Assembly: GCF_046845755.1 (NCBI RefSeq)
Contig: NZ_CP177357.1
Coordinates: 3,224,001 to 3,288,000, forward strand
Reading direction: 5' to 3'
Length of the DNA stretch: 64,000 nt
Origin: Rubrivirga sp046845755
GTDB lineage: Bacteria > Bacteroidota > Rhodothermia > Rhodothermales > Rubricoccaceae
Under the pieces are notes generated by a model. That model worked only from the letters and a program-made list of their open reading frames with translations, was not told the DNA's origin and did not search any database. Position numbers and translations under genes: made by a program. Positions 47,452-55,373 of the stretch are shown here, one piece after another; within the stretch, counting starts at the first letter, position 1, and the number at the start of each line of letters is the position of its first letter.

Positions 47452-48459
47452 TCATTCGCCCTCCGCCAGCCAGCGCGCGGCTTGCGCGGCGTAGTAGGTG
47501 ATGACGACGTCGGCGCCCGCGCGGCGGATGCCGGTGAGCGCCTCCAGCACGGCGCGGCGCTCGTCGAGCCAGCCGCGCTCGGCGGCGGCCTTGAGCATGG
47601 CGTACTCGCCCGAGACGTGGTACGCGCCGAGCGGCCGGTCCGGGAACGCGTCGCGGAGGTCGCGCAGGATGTCGAGGTAGGCGACGGCGGGCTTGACCAT
47701 CAGCATGTCGGCGCCCTGGGCGACGTCGAGCGCCGCCTCGCGGAGGGCCTCGCGGCGGTTCGCCGGGTCCATCTGGTGCGTCCGGCGGTCGCCGAAGACA
47801 GGCGCGCTGTCGGCGGCGTCGCGGAAGGGGCCGTAGAAGGCGGACGCGTACTTGACGGCATAGCTGAAAATGCCGACGTGCCCGAAGCCCGCCGCGTCGA
47901 GCCCGGCGCGGATCTCGCCCACGACCCCGTCGATCATCGACGACGGCGCGACCAGGTCGGCCCCGGCGCGCGCGTGGCTGACGGCGGCGGCGACGTGCGC
48001 GGGCAGCGAGGCCTCCAGCTCGATCTCGCCGTCGGTGCCCAGGAAGCCGCAGTGCCCGTGGTCGGTGTACTCGCACAGGCACACGTCGGTGATCACGGCG
48101 ATCTCGGGCACCTCGGCCTTGAGCGCGCGCACGGCCCGCTGGACCGCCTCGCCGTCGTCGGACGCGGCCGACCCCTCGGCGTCCTTGTGCGCCGGGATCC
48201 CGAACAGCAGGACGCCGCCGACGCCGAGCGCGGACGCCTCGGACGCCTCTTTGACGGCCTCGTCGACCGACAGCTGAAACACGCCCGGCATCGAGACGAT
48301 CTCGTCGCGCAGCCCCTCGCCGTCCTTGACGAAGAGCGGGAGGACGAAGCCGGCGGGGTCGAGCCGCGTCTCGCGGACAAGCCGGCGGAGCGGGGCCGAG
48401 GCGCGCAGCCGCATCGGGCGGTCGGCGCCGAGCGGTGGGGACGGGAGGAGGTCAGTCAT
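47452..48459 (-). CDS. hemB: porphobilinogen synthase (ALA dehydratase)
   Basis: 335 residues. Condenses two 5-aminolevulinate molecules to porphobilinogen. The zinc site is complete in DVCLCEYTDHGHCG, marking the zinc-dependent class. The two active-site lysines are in FSYAVKYASAFYGPF and DMLMVKPAVAYLDI. Allosteric Arg-rich N-terminal RLVRETRLDPAGFVLPLFVK is normal. Fourteen bases after hemD on the same strand. Confidence 0.96.
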   Translation of the reverse strand: MTDLLPSPPLGADRPMRLRASAPLRRLVRETRLDPAGFVLPLFVKDGEGLRDEIVSMPGVFQLSVDEAVKEASEASALGVGGVLLFGIPAHKDAEGSAASDDGEAVQRAVRALKAEVPEIAVITDVCLCEYTDHGHCGFLGTDGEIELEASLPAHVAAAVSHARAGADLVAPSSMIDGVVGEIRAGLDAAGFGHVGIFSYAVKYASAFYGPFRDAADSAPVFGDRRTHQMDPANRREALREAALDVAQGADMLMVKPAVAYLDILRDLRDAFPDRPLGAYHVSGEYAMLKAAAERGWLDERRAVLEALTGIRRAGADVVITYYAAQAARWLAEGE

Positions 48460-48473
48460 CAGCGTAGAGGTCG

Positions 48474-49256
48474 CTACGGCGTCCCCTCTCCCTCGGGGAG
48501 AGGGACAGGGTGAGGGGTCGCATCGGCGGCAAACAGGTGGCCGAGCGTGTCCAGCAGACCGGGGACCGTGTGCGGCTCGGCGACGGCGGTCGGTGTGAGC
48601 CCGAACGGCGCCAGCGCGGCGGCGGTGACGGGGCCGATGGCGACGAGCGCGACGCCCGCCAGCGCTCCGGGGTCAGCGGCGTCCAAAAACCCGCGAGCGG
48701 TCGAGGGAGAGGTAAACGCGACGGCGTCGGGGCTCTGCGCCAGCGCGTCGGCGACCGCGTCCGGGTCGGCGCCGACGACGGTGCGGTACGCGGTCACGTC
48801 GTCGACCTCGGCGCCCCGGTCGGCCAGGCCCGTCGCGATCGCCTCGCGGCCGATGTGGGACCGGAGCAGCACGACGCGGTCGCCGGGCGCGAGGGGGAGG
48901 TCGCGGACGAGCGCGTCGCCGACGAACTGGTCGGGGACGAAGTCGACGGGCGCACCCCGCTGGCGGAGCGCGTCGGCCGTGCCGGAGCCGACAGCGGCGA
49001 CCCGCACGCCGTCGGGCAGCCCACCCGCCGCCCTGATGGCGGTCCAGCCGAAGGCCACGCCGGTCGCGCTCGTAAACACGACCCAGGCGGCGCCGTCGAG
49101 CGACCGGGCCGCGCGCGCGAGTGGTGCCGGGTCGGCGGGCTCGAAGCGGATGGCGGGGACGAGAAGCGGCGTCGCACCCCGCGCGCGGAGCCCGTCCAAA
49201 AACCCGTCGGCCTGCTCCTCGGCCCGGGTCACGACGATGGTGCGGCCGGGCGTCAT
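48474..49256 (-). CDS. hemD: uroporphyrinogen-III synthase
   Basis: 260 residues. Closes and flips hydroxymethylbilane to uroporphyrinogen III. This family is weakly conserved, but TIVVTRAEEQADGFLDGLRA at the start, VVFTSATGVAF, RVVLLRSHIGREAIATGLAD and PDAVAFTSPSTARGFLDA fit its two-domain pattern. The ATG overlaps the hemC stop (ATGA). The last residues, PHPVPLPEGEGTP, are encoded by a REP-like inverted repeat (CCCTCTCCCTCGGGGAGAGGG). Confidence 0.85.
   Translation of the reverse strand: MTPGRTIVVTRAEEQADGFLDGLRARGATPLLVPAIRFEPADPAPLARAARSLDGAAWVVFTSATGVAFGWTAIRAAGGLPDGVRVAAVGSGTADALRQRGAPVDFVPDQFVGDALVRDLPLAPGDRVVLLRSHIGREAIATGLADRGAEVDDVTAYRTVVGADPDAVADALAQSPDAVAFTSPSTARGFLDAADPGALAGVALVAIGPVTAAALAPFGLTPTAVAEPHTVPGLLDTLGHLFAADATPHPVPLPEGEGTP
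48481..48504. repeat. REP-like palindrome inside the hemD 3' end
   Basis: CCCCTCTCCCTC-GGGGAGAGGG lies within the last codons of hemD. The same type of element, TCCCCTCTCTCCTCGGGAGAGG, occurs at about 52.34 kb. Confidence 0.55.
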
Positions 49257-50179
49257 GGCAAGAGCGCGGCGGCGCCGTCGCCCAGGGCGAGGGCGGCGGC
49301 TTGGGCGCCGAGCGCGGTGCCGGACGCAAGCGCATCGGCCGGGTCGAACGGGCCGTCCGTGCGGGTCTCGACCGTCCGTGCGCCGTCCGTCGAGACGACA
49401 CGCGTCCACAGGTGCAGGCGGTCGCCGTCGACCGTCCCGAGCGCGGCGATGGGCGCGGAGCAGCCGCCGCCGAGTCCAGAGAGAAACGCCCGCTCAGCGG
49501 TGACGGTCGCCCGGGTCTCGGGGTGGTCGAGCGCGGCGACCAGGCGCGCGGCGTCGCCGCCGGCGCGGACCTGGACGCCGAGCGCGGCCTGGCCAGGCGC
49601 GGGTAGCATCGTGTCGAGATCGAGAGTCGAGTGCGCGGCGTCGGCCAGCCCGAGGCGGTCGAGGCCGGCTTGTGCGAGCACGCCCGCGTCGTAGTCGTCG
49701 CCCGAGACCTTGCGGATCCGCGTCTCGACGTTGCCGCGAATGGACTGGATCACCAGGTCCGGCCGGAGGCGCAACAGCTGGGCGCCGCGCCGCAGGCTGC
49801 TGGTGCCGACGGTCGCGCCGAGCGGCAGGTCGTGGAGGCCGTGGCCGTCGGGGCAAATCCAGGCGTCGCGAGCGTCAGCGCGGGCCGTCGTGGCGCCGAG
49901 CGCGAGCCCGTCGGGGTCGGCCGTCGGCAGGTCCTTGAGCGAGTGGACGGCGAGGTCGATGGCGCCGCCGAGCAGGTCCTGTTCGAGTTCGAGGGTAAAG
50001 AGACCCTTGCCGCCGATCTCGGGGAGCGGCTGGTCGAGCGTCCGGTCACCCTTGGTGACGAACGGGACGAGCGCCACGTCGAGCCCGGGCCACGCGGCGC
50101 GGAGCGCGGCGGCGACGTGCTCGGCCTGCCACAGGGCGAGGCGGGAGGTGCGCGTCCCCAGGCGCAGGCGATCAGTCAT
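49253..50179 (-). CDS. hemC: hydroxymethylbilane synthase (porphobilinogen deaminase)
   Basis: 308 residues. Polymerises four porphobilinogens. Signatures: RLGTRTSRLALWQAEHVAAA at the N-terminus, GAIDLAVHSLKDLPTADPDG, TSSLRRGAQLLRLRPDL, NVETRI, and the dipyrromethane-cofactor Cys in LGGGCSAPIAALG. Its start overlaps the hemA stop by eight bases and its stop overlaps the hemD start by four. Confidence 0.95.
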   Translation of the reverse strand: MTDRLRLGTRTSRLALWQAEHVAAALRAAWPGLDVALVPFVTKGDRTLDQPLPEIGGKGLFTLELEQDLLGGAIDLAVHSLKDLPTADPDGLALGATTARADARDAWICPDGHGLHDLPLGATVGTSSLRRGAQLLRLRPDLVIQSIRGNVETRIRKVSGDDYDAGVLAQAGLDRLGLADAAHSTLDLDTMLPAPGQAALGVQVRAGGDAARLVAALDHPETRATVTAERAFLSGLGGGCSAPIAALGTVDGDRLHLWTRVVSTDGARTVETRTDGPFDPADALASGTALGAQAAALALGDGAAALLP

Positions 50180-51422
50180 CGCGGTCGAGCGCGAGCAGGC
50201 GGCGGACGGTCTCGTCGTCGCCCTCGCCGGAGCGAATCGCGGCCGTGACGTCGTGGAGCAGGCGCGTGGTGAGCGTGCGCGACAGCGTCTCGGGGTCGGA
50301 GCACAGCCCGTCGCCCGGGGCCGCGCCGTCGCCGCCACACGTGCGGTCGTCGCACTTGCCACAGACGTACGCGAGCGTCTCCTGCCGCGTCGCCTCGGCG
50401 CGGCGCCGGAAGTCGCCGACGAGCTGCTCGCGCGCGAGCCCGTCGAGCGCGTCGCGGAGCGCGACGAGCGCCTGCTCCACCCTGGCCTCGACGCGCGGCA
50501 CAGCAGCTTGCCTCGCCGCGAGGCTGGCGTCGACGACGGCGCCGAGCGCGTCGACGTCCGCCAGCGCCACGCCGTCGATGGCGCTGACGGCCGCCTCGAC
50601 GTTGCGGGGCACGCCCAGGTCGACGACGGCTCGGGCGGCGCCGTCGGCCCAGGCGAGGGCAGCCGCGTCGGCGCTCAGCACAGCGCGGTCGGTGCCGGTG
50701 AACAGGGCGTCCGTCGTGGGCAGGAGGTCGGCCAGGCCGTCGGGGCGGACCACGTCGAACCCGGCGTGCGCGGGGGCGTGCGCCGAGACGAGCGTGAGCG
50801 ACGCGGCCTCGGCGCCTTCCAGCCGGCCGATCAACAGGCGCCCGATCTCGCCGGCCCCGACGACCACGAGGTGGCGCCCCGCCAGCCCGCCGAGCGCCTC
50901 CTCGGCCCACAGCACGGCGGCTGACGCGGTCGACGCCGTCCCCCGACCGAGCGTCGTCGCGCGCCGCGCCCACTGGCCGGTGCGGACGGCGGCGTCGAAC
51001 GCCTCGCGGAGGGCGGGCCGGAGCGCGCCGGCCGCCTCGGACGCGGCGCGCGCCTTGCGGACCTGCCCCAGAATCTGCGCCTCGCCCAGGATCGCCGACT
51101 CCAGCCCGGCCGCGACGCGCAGGAGGTGCCGGAGCGCGGCGTCGCCTGTCGCGTGGCGGAAGCCGGGGAGCGGGGCGTCGGGGCGGGCCGCCGTCAGCTG
51201 CTCGCGGCCCCACGCCAGCAGGTCGGACGCCGGGCGCGGGCCCGACACCAGCAGCTCGACGCGGAAGCACGTCGAGACGAGCACGGCGCTCAGCCCGGCC
51301 GACCGGGCCGCGGCGTACAGCCGCTCGGCGTCGGGCGCGCCCAGCGCCCACGCCTCGCGCACGTCGACGGCGCAGGTCGCGCCGTCGAGCCAGAGCCCGA
51401 CGATGGTGGGGCGCGTCGTCAT
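50172..51422 (-). CDS. hemA: glutamyl-tRNA reductase
   Basis: 416 residues. First enzyme of the C5 route; it reduces glutamyl-tRNA to glutamate-1-semialdehyde with NADPH. The catalytic Cys52 is in LVSTCFRVELL (the usual STCNR motif has Phe in place of Asn here). GLESAILGEAQILGQVRKA and the NADPH-binding VVVGAGEIGRLLIGRLEG follow. Unusual: between the helical linker and the C-terminal dimer domain is a cysteine cluster, C354-x2-C357-x4-C362 and C374 (around YVCGKCDDRTCGG), which may bind a metal. Start ATG 51422 overlaps the regulator's TGA; a longer open frame reaching 53468 is a shadow. Confidence 0.92.
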   Translation of the reverse strand: MTTRPTIVGLWLDGATCAVDVREAWALGAPDAERLYAAARSAGLSAVLVSTCFRVELLVSGPRPASDLLAWGREQLTAARPDAPLPGFRHATGDAALRHLLRVAAGLESAILGEAQILGQVRKARAASEAAGALRPALREAFDAAVRTGQWARRATTLGRGTASTASAAVLWAEEALGGLAGRHLVVVGAGEIGRLLIGRLEGAEAASLTLVSAHAPAHAGFDVVRPDGLADLLPTTDALFTGTDRAVLSADAAALAWADGAARAVVDLGVPRNVEAAVSAIDGVALADVDALGAVVDASLAARQAAVPRVEARVEQALVALRDALDGLAREQLVGDFRRRAEATRQETLAYVCGKCDDRTCGGDGAAPGDGLCSDPETLSRTLTTRLLHDVTAAIRSGEGDDETVRRLLALDRDD

Positions 51423-52063
51423 GCCTCGTCGGCCTCGTAGGCCCGGGCGATCGTGAGCTGCACGTCGTTCATGAACTCGTTGACCCGGCGGAGCAGCGCG
51501 ATCTGGTCGGCGGCCGGCTGCTCCTCGAAGCGCGGGTAGTACGCCGTCGACTCGGTCAGCACGTCGCGGAAAAAGAGGGTTGCCTGGAGCGCCTCGGAGA
51601 GCGGGAGCCCGCGGTCCTTCATGTCGAGCGCGTAGCCCCACGCGAGCCGGCGGACCTCGGCGTCGCGCGCCTCGGGGTCGCCCTGCCCGGCGACGTGGCG
51701 GAGGAGCAGGCCGACGAGCTGGCGGCCGGTCTCGCGGCGGTGCGCGCGCTCGTCGGGCGTGAACGACTGGTGCCACGTCGCGTCGGCCTGGGCCCGGACC
51801 TCGTAGCGGGCGTGGACGACGGCGTGCTCGGCCCACGCCTCCCGGGCCGGGTCGCCGACCGACGGCGTCGTAGGCCCCTCGTCGCCGCGGCGGGCCCGCT
51901 CGTGGCGCATCCGCTCGACGGCCTCGGCGGGGATGCGGCGGTGGCCGCCGGGCGTCCGCACGACCGGCAGGTCGCCCGCGTCCGTCCACCGGCGGACCGT
52001 CCCGACGTGGACCCCGAGGCGCTCGGCGGCGGCACTGACGGACAGGAGGGGCGGGGGGCTCAT
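51419..52063 (-). CDS. MerR-like helix-turn-helix regulator heading the hem operon
   Basis: 214 residues. Residues about 5-50 form a MerR/excisionase-type DNA-binding domain: LSVSAAAERLGVHVGTVRRW, then TPGGHRRIPAEAVERMRHE. The C-terminal 140 residues are helical and polar with a conserved-looking core (RRETGRQLVGLLLRHVAGQG, DRGLPLSEALQATLFFRDVL); I do not recognise this effector domain. Overlap with hemA by four bases (ATGA) implies co-regulation, so it probably controls tetrapyrrole synthesis, possibly sensing haem, light or oxygen, which is inference. The ATG at 52063 is preferred to a TTG two codons earlier. Confidence 0.75.
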   Translation of the reverse strand: MSPPPLLSVSAAAERLGVHVGTVRRWTDAGDLPVVRTPGGHRRIPAEAVERMRHERARRGDEGPTTPSVGDPAREAWAEHAVVHARYEVRAQADATWHQSFTPDERAHRRETGRQLVGLLLRHVAGQGDPEARDAEVRRLAWGYALDMKDRGLPLSEALQATLFFRDVLTESTAYYPRFEEQPAADQIALLRRVNEFMNDVQLTIARAYEADEA

Positions 52064-52082
52064 GTGCAACTTTGCGCAGGTT

Positions 52083-52090
52083 CAAACTTA
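52083..52090 (-). promoter_or_regulatory. candidate -7 promoter element for the hem operon
   Basis: On the minus strand the sequence TAAGTTTG, 20 bases before the regulator ATG, fits the Bacteroidota -7 element TAnnTTTG. A matching -33 TTTG is not obvious in the expected place, and a TGCGCAAAGTTGCA near-palindrome overlaps the start region and might be an operator. Low certainty. Confidence 0.3.
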
Positions 52091-52541
52091 ACCCGGACGG
52101 CCCGGCACCCGTCTGTGAAGACGGCGCCCAACGGGGGCGGGGACGGCTCCCACCCGACGTCCTCGCCCCTGCTTGCGGAGAAGGGGGACAGGGGTGGATT
52201 CGCTGGCACACGCCGATCCGCTGACGCGACCCGAGACGACGCCGTGCCCGTCTCCCTCCCCCAGCCCCTCCCGTCCGGGAGGGGAGGACCCGATGGGCGT
52301 CGGAGCGCATGCTGGCGCCCGCCCTGTCTGCGATGTCCCCTCTCTCCTCGGGAGAGGGATAACCGATAGGTCGGCGCAGCCAGGGTGAGGGTGTCGGCCC
52401 CACGCATGCCCACCGGCGGACGCAAGCCCGGCCCAAGCGTGGCACCGTGTTTGGGTAGCCTCTCTTCTCAGGCGTCGGCGCGCCGACGGGCCCAATACCG
52501 GGGCCCGACGGAATCGACCGGCGACGCGCACCCCTCTTGAA
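52090..52541. repeat. gap filled with REP-like G+C-rich hairpins
   Basis: Within 52160-52380 are GCTTGCGGAGAAGGGGGACA (similar to 4474-4492), CCCCTCCCG-TC-CGGGAGGGG (about 52264-52283) and CCCTCTC-TCCTC-GGGAGAGGG (about 52340-52358). I see no coding sequence. The same arm types occur in other gaps of this window. Confidence 0.55.
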
Positions 52542-52658
52542 GTGTCTCACCCCACGGCCCGACCTTTCCCGCCTCGGCATCCCGCGCGCCCCTCGCGCGT
52601 AGGGAGCCGGCGCGTCGGGCGATCTGGCGCGCGTCCCCTCCACGCCCCGCCTCCCCCC

Positions 52659-53441
52659 ATGAGCCTCGCCTCCCGCGCGGTCTACCCCTCGCAGCCGGCC
52701 CCGCTTCGCAGCCAGCTCGACGGCCTGCTCGCCGCCGCGCCCGCCAGCGACCTCCCCGCCGACGCCGTCGTCGGGCTCATCGTCCCGGACTCCAACCGGA
52801 CGTCGGGCGGGCCCGCCGCCGCCGCCGCGTACACGCTGCTCGCCGGCGCCGCCATCGACACCGCGCTCGTCATCTCGCCGAGCCACCACGGCGCCTTCGG
52901 CCGCCTGTCGATCTGCCAGACCGACGCCTACCACACGCCGCTTGGCGAGGTCGCCGTCAACGACCACCTCCGCAACGAGCTCTGCGACGAGGACGACGAC
53001 ATCTTCCTCGACGACACGGGCCACTACCACACCGAGGGCGCCGACGTGCAGCTCCCGTTCTTGCAGTGCGTGCTCGGCGACGCCTTCGACACGGTCCCGA
53101 TCGTGATGGGCGACGAGAGCCCGGCCTCGTGCTTCGAGCTCGGCCGCGCGGTCGGCGAGATCATGTACGGCAAGCGCGCCGTCGTCGTCGGCTCGTGCGA
53201 CGTGATCGACGGGGACGCCCCAGCGCTGGCCGCGCTCCGCGCCGCCGTCGAGGCCCTCGATCCGCACGCCGTCCTGCGGCTGATGGCCGACGACGCCGTC
53301 AAGGTGGAGGGCATGGGCGCGATCGCGACGACGCTGATCGCCGCGACGGAGCGCGGGGCCACGGCCGGCCGCGTGCTCGTGCTCGACGCCGCCACCGACG
53401 CCGCCCCCGGCACCCTCGCCGCCGTTTTCTGGAAGGGCTAG
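52659..53441 (+). CDS. MEMO-like protein (AmmeMemoRadiSam system B family)
   Basis: 260 residues. It matches the MEMO1 fold: VGLIVPDSNRTSGGPAAAAA (where the family usually has VPHAG), ALVISPSHHGAFG, TPLGEVAVN, HTEGADVQLPFLQCVLG and VPIVMGDES. The first metal-binding His is therefore replaced by Asp-Ser, while the PSHH and YHTEGAD histidines remain. The family binds metal and is usually encoded with an AMMECR1-like and a radical-SAM protein; neither is here. Start ATG 52659 skips an Arg/Pro-rich upstream frame with no protein sense. Confidence 0.75.
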   Translation: MSLASRAVYPSQPAPLRSQLDGLLAAAPASDLPADAVVGLIVPDSNRTSGGPAAAAAYTLLAGAAIDTALVISPSHHGAFGRLSICQTDAYHTPLGEVAVNDHLRNELCDEDDDIFLDDTGHYHTEGADVQLPFLQCVLGDAFDTVPIVMGDESPASCFELGRAVGEIMYGKRAVVVGSCDVIDGDAPALAALRAAVEALDPHAVLRLMADDAVKVEGMGAIATTLIAATERGATAGRVLVLDAATDAAPGTLAAVFWKG

Positions 53442-53460
53442 CGCCCGCTCCCCCCGCCCC

Positions 53461-54432
53461 ATGGACACCTACTCTTCGGCCTTCGACTCCTCCCGCCCGG
53501 CCGTCGCCATCGTCGGCGCCGGCGCCATGGGGCGCGCGCTGGGGCTCCGGCTGGTCGAGAGCGGGTATCCCGTCGAGATGGTGATCAGCCGGTCGCTGAG
53601 CTCCGCCGAGGCGCTCGCGGCCAAGCTCGGCGCGCGCGCCTCGGACCGCCTGGGCGACCTGCCCGCCGTCCCGCTCGTGTTGCTGACCGTCCCGGACGAC
53701 CAGATCGCGGACCTGGCCGAGACGCTCGTCGACGCGCCGCGCCCGTGGCGCGGCGCCGTCGTGCTCCACACCTCGGGCGCGCAGACGGCCTCGGCGCTGG
53801 AGCCGCTCCGGGCCGAGGGCGCGCGGACGCTGTCGTTCCACCCGCTCCAGGCCGTCACCCGCGACGCCGACGCCGACACCCTCGCGGGCGTGGCCGTCGG
53901 CATCGAGGGCGAGGAGCCGGGCCGCGCCGCCGGCATCGAGCTGGCGGTCGGGCTCGGGATGCGCTACCTCATCGTCGCCGCCGACGCCAAGCCGCGCTAC
54001 CACCTCGCCGCCGCGATGGCCTCGAACCTGCTCGTCACGCTGATGGGCATGGTGCAGGAGGTGCTGGCGTCGATCGACGTCGACCGCCGCCAGGCGATGG
54101 CCATTCTCGGGCCGCTCGTCCAGGGCACGCTCGACAACCTGTCGTCGGGATCCGTCGAGGAGGCGCTCACCGGCCCCGTCGCCCGGGGCGACCTGGGCAC
54201 GCTGCGGATGCACGGGCTCGCGCTCCGCAAGCACCTCCCCCACCTCGTGCCCGCGTACGCCGCGCTGTCGGTCGAGACGGTCCGTCTCGCGGTCCGCGCC
54301 GGGACGCTGTCGCCGTCGCGCGCCGAGGACGTGCTGACGCTGATGGAGCGGATGGTGACGATGCCGCTCCCCCAGGCGACACCTACGCCCGACACGCCCC
54401 GCCCGCCCGCCCCGTCGCGCGCGACGGCGTAG
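53461..54432 (+). CDS. Rossmann-fold DUF2520 protein
   Basis: 323 residues. N-terminal dinucleotide-binding VAIVGAGAMGRALGLRLVES at about residues 15-34, then VPLVLLTVPDDQIADLAETL and VLHTSGAQTASALEPL, and a C-terminal all-helical part with YHLAAAMASNLLVTLMGMVQ. This matches the DUF2520/Rossmann-like oxidoreductase family (ketopantoate-reductase-like). Reaction unknown. The last 20 residues are Pro/Ala-rich and followed by an inverted repeat at 54433-54515. It starts 19 bases after the MEMO-like gene and may be co-transcribed with it. Confidence 0.8.
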   Translation: MDTYSSAFDSSRPAVAIVGAGAMGRALGLRLVESGYPVEMVISRSLSSAEALAAKLGARASDRLGDLPAVPLVLLTVPDDQIADLAETLVDAPRPWRGAVVLHTSGAQTASALEPLRAEGARTLSFHPLQAVTRDADADTLAGVAVGIEGEEPGRAAGIELAVGLGMRYLIVAADAKPRYHLAAAMASNLLVTLMGMVQEVLASIDVDRRQAMAILGPLVQGTLDNLSSGSVEEALTGPVARGDLGTLRMHGLALRKHLPHLVPAYAALSVETVRLAVRAGTLSPSRAEDVLTLMERMVTMPLPQATPTPDTPRPPAPSRATA

Positions 54433-54515
54433 GGCGTGAAGAGAAGAGGCGTAGAGGAGCAGAGGACACTATTCAGGCTCCTCGATTCCTCTTCTCGTCC
54501 CCTCCTCTTCTCGCA
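54433..54515. repeat. purine-rich/pyrimidine-rich inverted repeat
   Basis: GAAGAGAAGAGGCGTAGAGG (from 54438) faces CCTCTTCTCGTCCCCTCCTCTTCTCG (54489-54514). It directly follows the DUF2520 stop. Related to the elements at 0.57, 18.7, 30.5 kb. Confidence 0.55.
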
Positions 54516-54693
54516 TGTCACCCCGGGCCGGGCACGTATGCCCTCGGTTTGCGAAGGCCTCGCGAAGGCCCTGTGCAGCTCGTGCGCCGGAACGGCCAAG
54601 CGTCGATGGGATCGCACGGTGTACGCCTCGTCTCCTTCATGTGGCGCGTTTCTTCGCCGATTCTGATGCCAGCGGGCCCCGGTCCGCGTGCTT

Positions 54694-55269
54694 ATGACCC
54701 CGATTGATTCTCCCGTCTGTCCCGACACGTTGACCCCCGAGGCCGTCGCTGCGCTCGCCGAGCGGAGCGTCGCTCGGGAGTCCGCTGCCGCGTTCCAGTC
54801 GCTGCTGGCAGCGGCGGCGTGCGCGGTCCGCGAGACGCACGGGGCCGTCGGCCTGGCACGCGACGCGGCGCTGAGCGCGGGCCAGCGCGACCGGCTCGCG
54901 GCCGTGGCGACCGGCCTCGACGGCGTCGTGGCGGCGCTCGGCGCCGGCGTCTCGGCCCAGGCGCGGTGCCTCGACCGCCGGAGCCCGGCCGACCTCGCGC
55001 GCGCTGTGCTCCGCCCGGCTCCGGGCTGGCTCCCCCGCCTGCGCGAGCGGGCCGCCGAGGCCGCCGGCCGGCCCGGCCCCTCACCGACCTGGCTCGCCGC
55101 CGCGAGCGCCGCCGTTGAGGCCCTGGGCCAGTCGGCCGAGCACGTCGCGACGCTCGCCGCCGGGCAGCCCGGCCCGTCGTCGGCGCGCGCCCTGGGCGAC
55201 CGCGTCGCCGCCCACCTCCGCGACGCCCGCGACGCCGTGCTGGCGGACGTGGCCCGGCTGGTCGACTAA
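54694..55269 (+). CDS. Ala-rich helical protein, unknown
   Basis: 191 residues, no known family. Ala and Arg rich, predicted mostly helical, with no membrane segment or signal and few conserved-looking motifs (TPEAVAALAERSVARESAAA near the start, AHLRDARDAVLADVARLVD at the end). Amphipathic helices suggest a coiled-coil-like or helical-bundle protein. ATG 54694 chosen; a GTG two codons earlier is possible. Coding status rests on length and composition only. Confidence 0.5.
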   Translation: MTPIDSPVCPDTLTPEAVAALAERSVARESAAAFQSLLAAAACAVRETHGAVGLARDAALSAGQRDRLAAVATGLDGVVAALGAGVSAQARCLDRRSPADLARAVLRPAPGWLPRLRERAAEAAGRPGPSPTWLAAASAAVEALGQSAEHVATLAAGQPGPSSARALGDRVAAHLRDARDAVLADVARLVD

Positions 55270-55373
55270 AGGAGCCGGAGGCGGCTCGATGGATCGCCGC
55301 GCCTTCACACGGCGGGCGCAACCGCGGATCGGCGCGGCGATAGGTTGGGCCGCTCCCCCCGACCGCCCGTCCC

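Noticed and set aside
50172..53468. 1098-residue frame over hemA and upstream
   Set aside because: Only the hemA part has enzyme motifs; the rest crosses the regulator gene and the repeat-filled gap.
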